Shown here piece by piece: positions 34,238-35,875 of a stretch of DNA of 35,875 bases. Numbering within the stretch: the first letter of the stretch is position 1; each line of letters opens with the position of its first letter. The stretch is from an uncultured Oscillospiraceae bacterium (GTDB lineage Bacteria; Bacillota; Clostridia; Oscillospirales; Oscillospiraceae). The stretch spans positions 1 through 35,875 of the forward strand of contig CAJFVK010000026.1 in the NCBI GenBank assembly GCA_904420435.1. Reading direction: 5' to 3'. The notes beneath the pieces are model-generated. The model had not been told where the DNA came from, ran no database searches, and worked only from the letters and a program-made list of their open reading frames with translations. Made by a program: the position numbers and the translations under genes.

Positions 34238-35065
34238 ATGGGCGGAAACGGGAAACGGCGGGGCCAGGTGGTGCTGCTCACCGGGGTGTCCTCGGGGTTT
34301 GGCCGGTCCATAGCCCTGGAGCTGGCCGGAGCCGGCCACCGGGTCTATGGGATCAGCCGCCGGCAGCTGGCGGACCCGCCCCTGGAGGCGGCCCTGGCCG
34401 GCTATCTCCCGGGGGATCTGTGCCTGCCGGAAACGGCGGAGCGGGCGGTGGACCAGGTCCTCCAGCGGGAGGGCCGGCTGGACGTACTCATCAACGACGC
34501 GGGCATGGGGATCGGCGGCGCCCTGGAGGACACGGACGACGAGGCCCTCCACCACCTGATGGAGCTGAATTTCTTCGCCATGGCCCGGATGTGCCGGGCG
34601 GCTCTGCCGGCCATGCGGCGGCAGGGGGCGGGCACGATCCTCAACATCAGCTCCCTGGGCGGGCTGGTGGGGCTCCCCTTCCAGGGGGCCTACAGCGCCT
34701 CCAAGTATGCGGTGGAGGGGTACAGCGAGGCCCTGCGCAGCGAGGTGCAGCCCTTCGGCGTCCGGGTGCTCCTGGTGGAGCCGGGGGATTTCCGTACTAA
34801 ATTTACCGCCAGCCGCCGCCTGGTGGGGGACGAGTCGGACTACCGTCCCTTCCGGGACAGGGCCGTGGCCAGGATTGAGAAGGACGAGCTGGGGGGCTGC
34901 CCGCCGGAGCAGCTGGCGGTCCTGGTGCGCCGGCTGGTGGAGAGCAGCAGCCGCCGCCTGCGCCGAAAGGCAGGCGGACTGGGCCAGCGGCTGCTGATCG
35001 GCGGCCGCTGGCTCATGGGGGACAGGCTCTTCCTGTTCCTCCTGCGGAAATACTATATGGGCTGA
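34238..35065 (+). CDS. Short-chain dehydrogenase/reductase
   Basis: The 275-aa classical SDR has the cofactor motif TGVSSGFG (residues 15-22), INDAGMG after the fourth strand, the catalytic Ser in NISSLGG (139), and Tyr152/Lys156 in YSASK. EPGDFRTKF is the usual PG motif. The C-terminus ends LLRKYYMG. The N-terminal region with RRQLADPP in the second strand suggests NADP. The substrate is unknown; this subgroup is often annotated as general oxidoreductases. GGAAGGAGG precedes the ATG by 8 bases. Its stop overlaps the first visible codon of the truncated kinase. Confidence 0.9.
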   Translation: MGGNGKRRGQVVLLTGVSSGFGRSIALELAGAGHRVYGISRRQLADPPLEAALAGYLPGDLCLPETAERAVDQVLQREGRLDVLINDAGMGIGGALEDTDDEALHHLMELNFFAMARMCRAALPAMRRQGAGTILNISSLGGLVGLPFQGAYSASKYAVEGYSEALRSEVQPFGVRVLLVEPGDFRTKFTASRRLVGDESDYRPFRDRAVARIEKDELGGCPPEQLAVLVRRLVESSSRRLRRKAGGLGQRLLIGGRWLMGDRLFLFLLRKYYMG

Positions 35066-35385
35066 CCGCGGCGGAATACGGGTTGCTTTTTTTGACGATT
35101 GGGGTTATACTGGCATTGGAGGCGGTCAATACCGCCCTCGAAGCCCTTACCGACCTCGTCTCGCCGGACTACCACCCCCTGGCGGGTGCCGTCAAGGATA
35201 TAGCCGCCGGCGCGGTGCTTTTAGGGGCGGTTGCGGCTGTTGCCGTCGGGTTTGCCCTCTTTTTCCACTTCCCGAAACTGACCGACACCCTCCTGCTGAT
35301 TCTGACCAGCTGGAGGCTGGCGGTTTTTCTGGCGCTCATTTTTGCCGGCTATCTTTTCACCTTCCACTACCCAGAAAAAAAATGA
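35062..35385 (+). pseudogene. 5'-truncated undecaprenol/diacylglycerol kinase (DgkA family)
   Basis: The frame reads LTAAEYGLLFLTIGVILALEAVNTALE...DLVSPDYHPLAGAVKDIAAGAV, the second half of the membrane kinase with the conserved Glu and Asn of the active site (EAVNTALE) and the HPLA/KD segment. The N-terminal 50-60 residues with the RTERN motif and first membrane helix are missing. The coding sequence fuses directly to the end of the dehydrogenase gene. No ribosome site or proper start exists; a TTG at 35083 is the only candidate. Codon use and base composition are less GC-rich than the neighbours, so the fragment may have arrived with the repeat-rich DNA that follows. Confidence 0.8.
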
Positions 35386-35478
35386 TATATGGCTTGCACC
35401 ATATGATATAGCCCTGCGGGCCATGATATAGCGCTTCGCGCCATGATATCTTTCCCTTCGGGAAAGATGAAGGTACGC
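35382..35478. repeat. Tandem ATGATAT mini-hairpin array
   Basis: ATGATAT occurs at 35382, 35403, 35423 and 35443 (steps of 21, 20 and 20). Each copy is followed by a different small hairpin: ATATGG/CCATAT, GCCC/GGGC, GCGC/GCGC and CTTTCCC/GGGAAAG, with loops such as TTC or TGC. The spacer word is conserved while the stems differ but keep pairing, the signature of a selected structured repeat. Confidence 0.8.
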
Positions 35479-35797
35479 TTCGCTGATTCAATTTGGGCGG
35501 AGAACCGGGACGTTACGATTTTTAACCGAAACAGGTCAAAATCCGGCAGATAAACCCGATTTGCGCTCCACGGGGCGAAGTAAAAAGTTTAGGATCCAGC
35601 CCTTTTTAAAGGGCTGGCGGGAGTGGAGAGGGCATGAGCCCAGGTGTCCGGATAAAATCCGGACACCTGAAAAACCGCTTGCCGGCCATACGGCGTGGCC
35701 GGCATTTCCCGCAGGCGGGAAACCGCGCTTTTTCACAGGTTGTGCGCTTCTTCTCCGTTGCAGTATATCGCCCGCTTTCCAGAAAGGCTGGTACCTC
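35479..35797. other. Gene-free stretch with perfect hairpins
   Basis: No gene is supported. Two near-perfect hairpins stand out: CCAGCCCTTT/AAAGGGCTGG at 35596-35617, and a 13-bp stem CAGGTGTCCGGAT/ATCCGGACACCTG (loop AAA) at 35641-35669. A GCCGGCC/GGCCGGC stem follows at 35681-35703. None has a U-tract. Open frames on both strands are low-quality shadows. Confidence 0.5.
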
Positions 35798-35864
35798 AGA
35801 AAATTGTGGTTTCGTGCTTTGCACGAAATGCGGGCCATGCCGTACGGCCCGCAAACAATTTTCT
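35798..35864. repeat. 67-nt nested palindrome (cloverleaf-like)
   Basis: An outer stem AGAAAATTGT (35798-35807) and ACAATTTTCT (35855-35864) encloses two hairpins: TTCGTGC/GCACGAA (35811-35827, loop TTT) and GCGGGCC/GGCCCGC (35830-35852, 9-base loop). All stems are perfect, giving a three-way junction in either strand. It may be an intergenic structured repeat, an RNA element or a DNA recombination or transfer site. Confidence 0.7.
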
Positions 35865-35875
35865 AAGGGCTTGCG

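Noticed and set aside
35536-35866. Overlapping 80-100-codon frames on both strands at the window end
   Set aside because: They lie over perfect hairpins, have no ribosome sites and show no protein-like pattern.

Overview
The window looks like a chromosomal segment of a GC-rich, spore-forming gut Firmicute, probably Clostridia, Oscillospiraceae (Flavonifractor/Intestinimonas-like). This rests on GC-rich coding DNA with strong AAGGAGG ribosome sites, a PadR-DUF2812 pair, a collagen-like exosporium gene with its glycosyltransferase, a sigma-K/E-type promoter and a clostridial-type large serine recombinase. The taxonomic call is inference; no marker RNA is present.

Layout. 0-8.7 kb: recG (minus) diverges from a padR-DUF2812-exported-protein operon across a compact control region. 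A DUF1576 membrane protein, two small unknown proteins, a NodB-type deacetylase and a minus-strand glycosyltransferase follow. 8.7-21.4 kb: a collagen-like (BclA-type) gene on the minus strand is split. Its C-terminal half lies at 8731-9648 and its promoter and N-terminal half at 21132-21409. Between them sits about 11.5 kb with a lysR/aldo-keto reductase deletion scar, a flavodoxin-cupin-aldo/keto reductase operon, a frameshifted large serine recombinase, an enolase-superfamily dehydratase and a marR-ABC-ABC exporter operon. The two junctions carry dyad-symmetric half-sites of the kind serine integrases use. The arrangement resembles the sporulation genes of Bacillus that are split by skin and SPbeta.

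21.6-24.3 kb: two zinc-ribbon membrane proteins, one TcaA-like. 24.3-32.8 kb: one long operon encodes the whole shikimate pathway plus the Tyr and Phe branches (aroF, tyrA, aroB, aroA, aroC, pheA, an aroE-aroK fusion, aroQ). It is preceded by a 39-codon Phe/Tyr-rich leader ORF and a terminator with a fitting antiterminator pairing, so a pheA-style attenuator is likely. 32.8-35.9 kb: a ferritin-like protein whose ribosome site lies inside the operon's terminator, an HD-domain protein, a short-chain dehydrogenase, a 5'-truncated undecaprenol/diacylglycerol kinase, and a gene-free end with tandem mini-hairpins and a 67-nt cloverleaf-like palindrome.

The strongest leads are the split exosporium gene and the aromatic leader attenuator. 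All assignments come from reading motifs and base pairing; no search or folding program was run.
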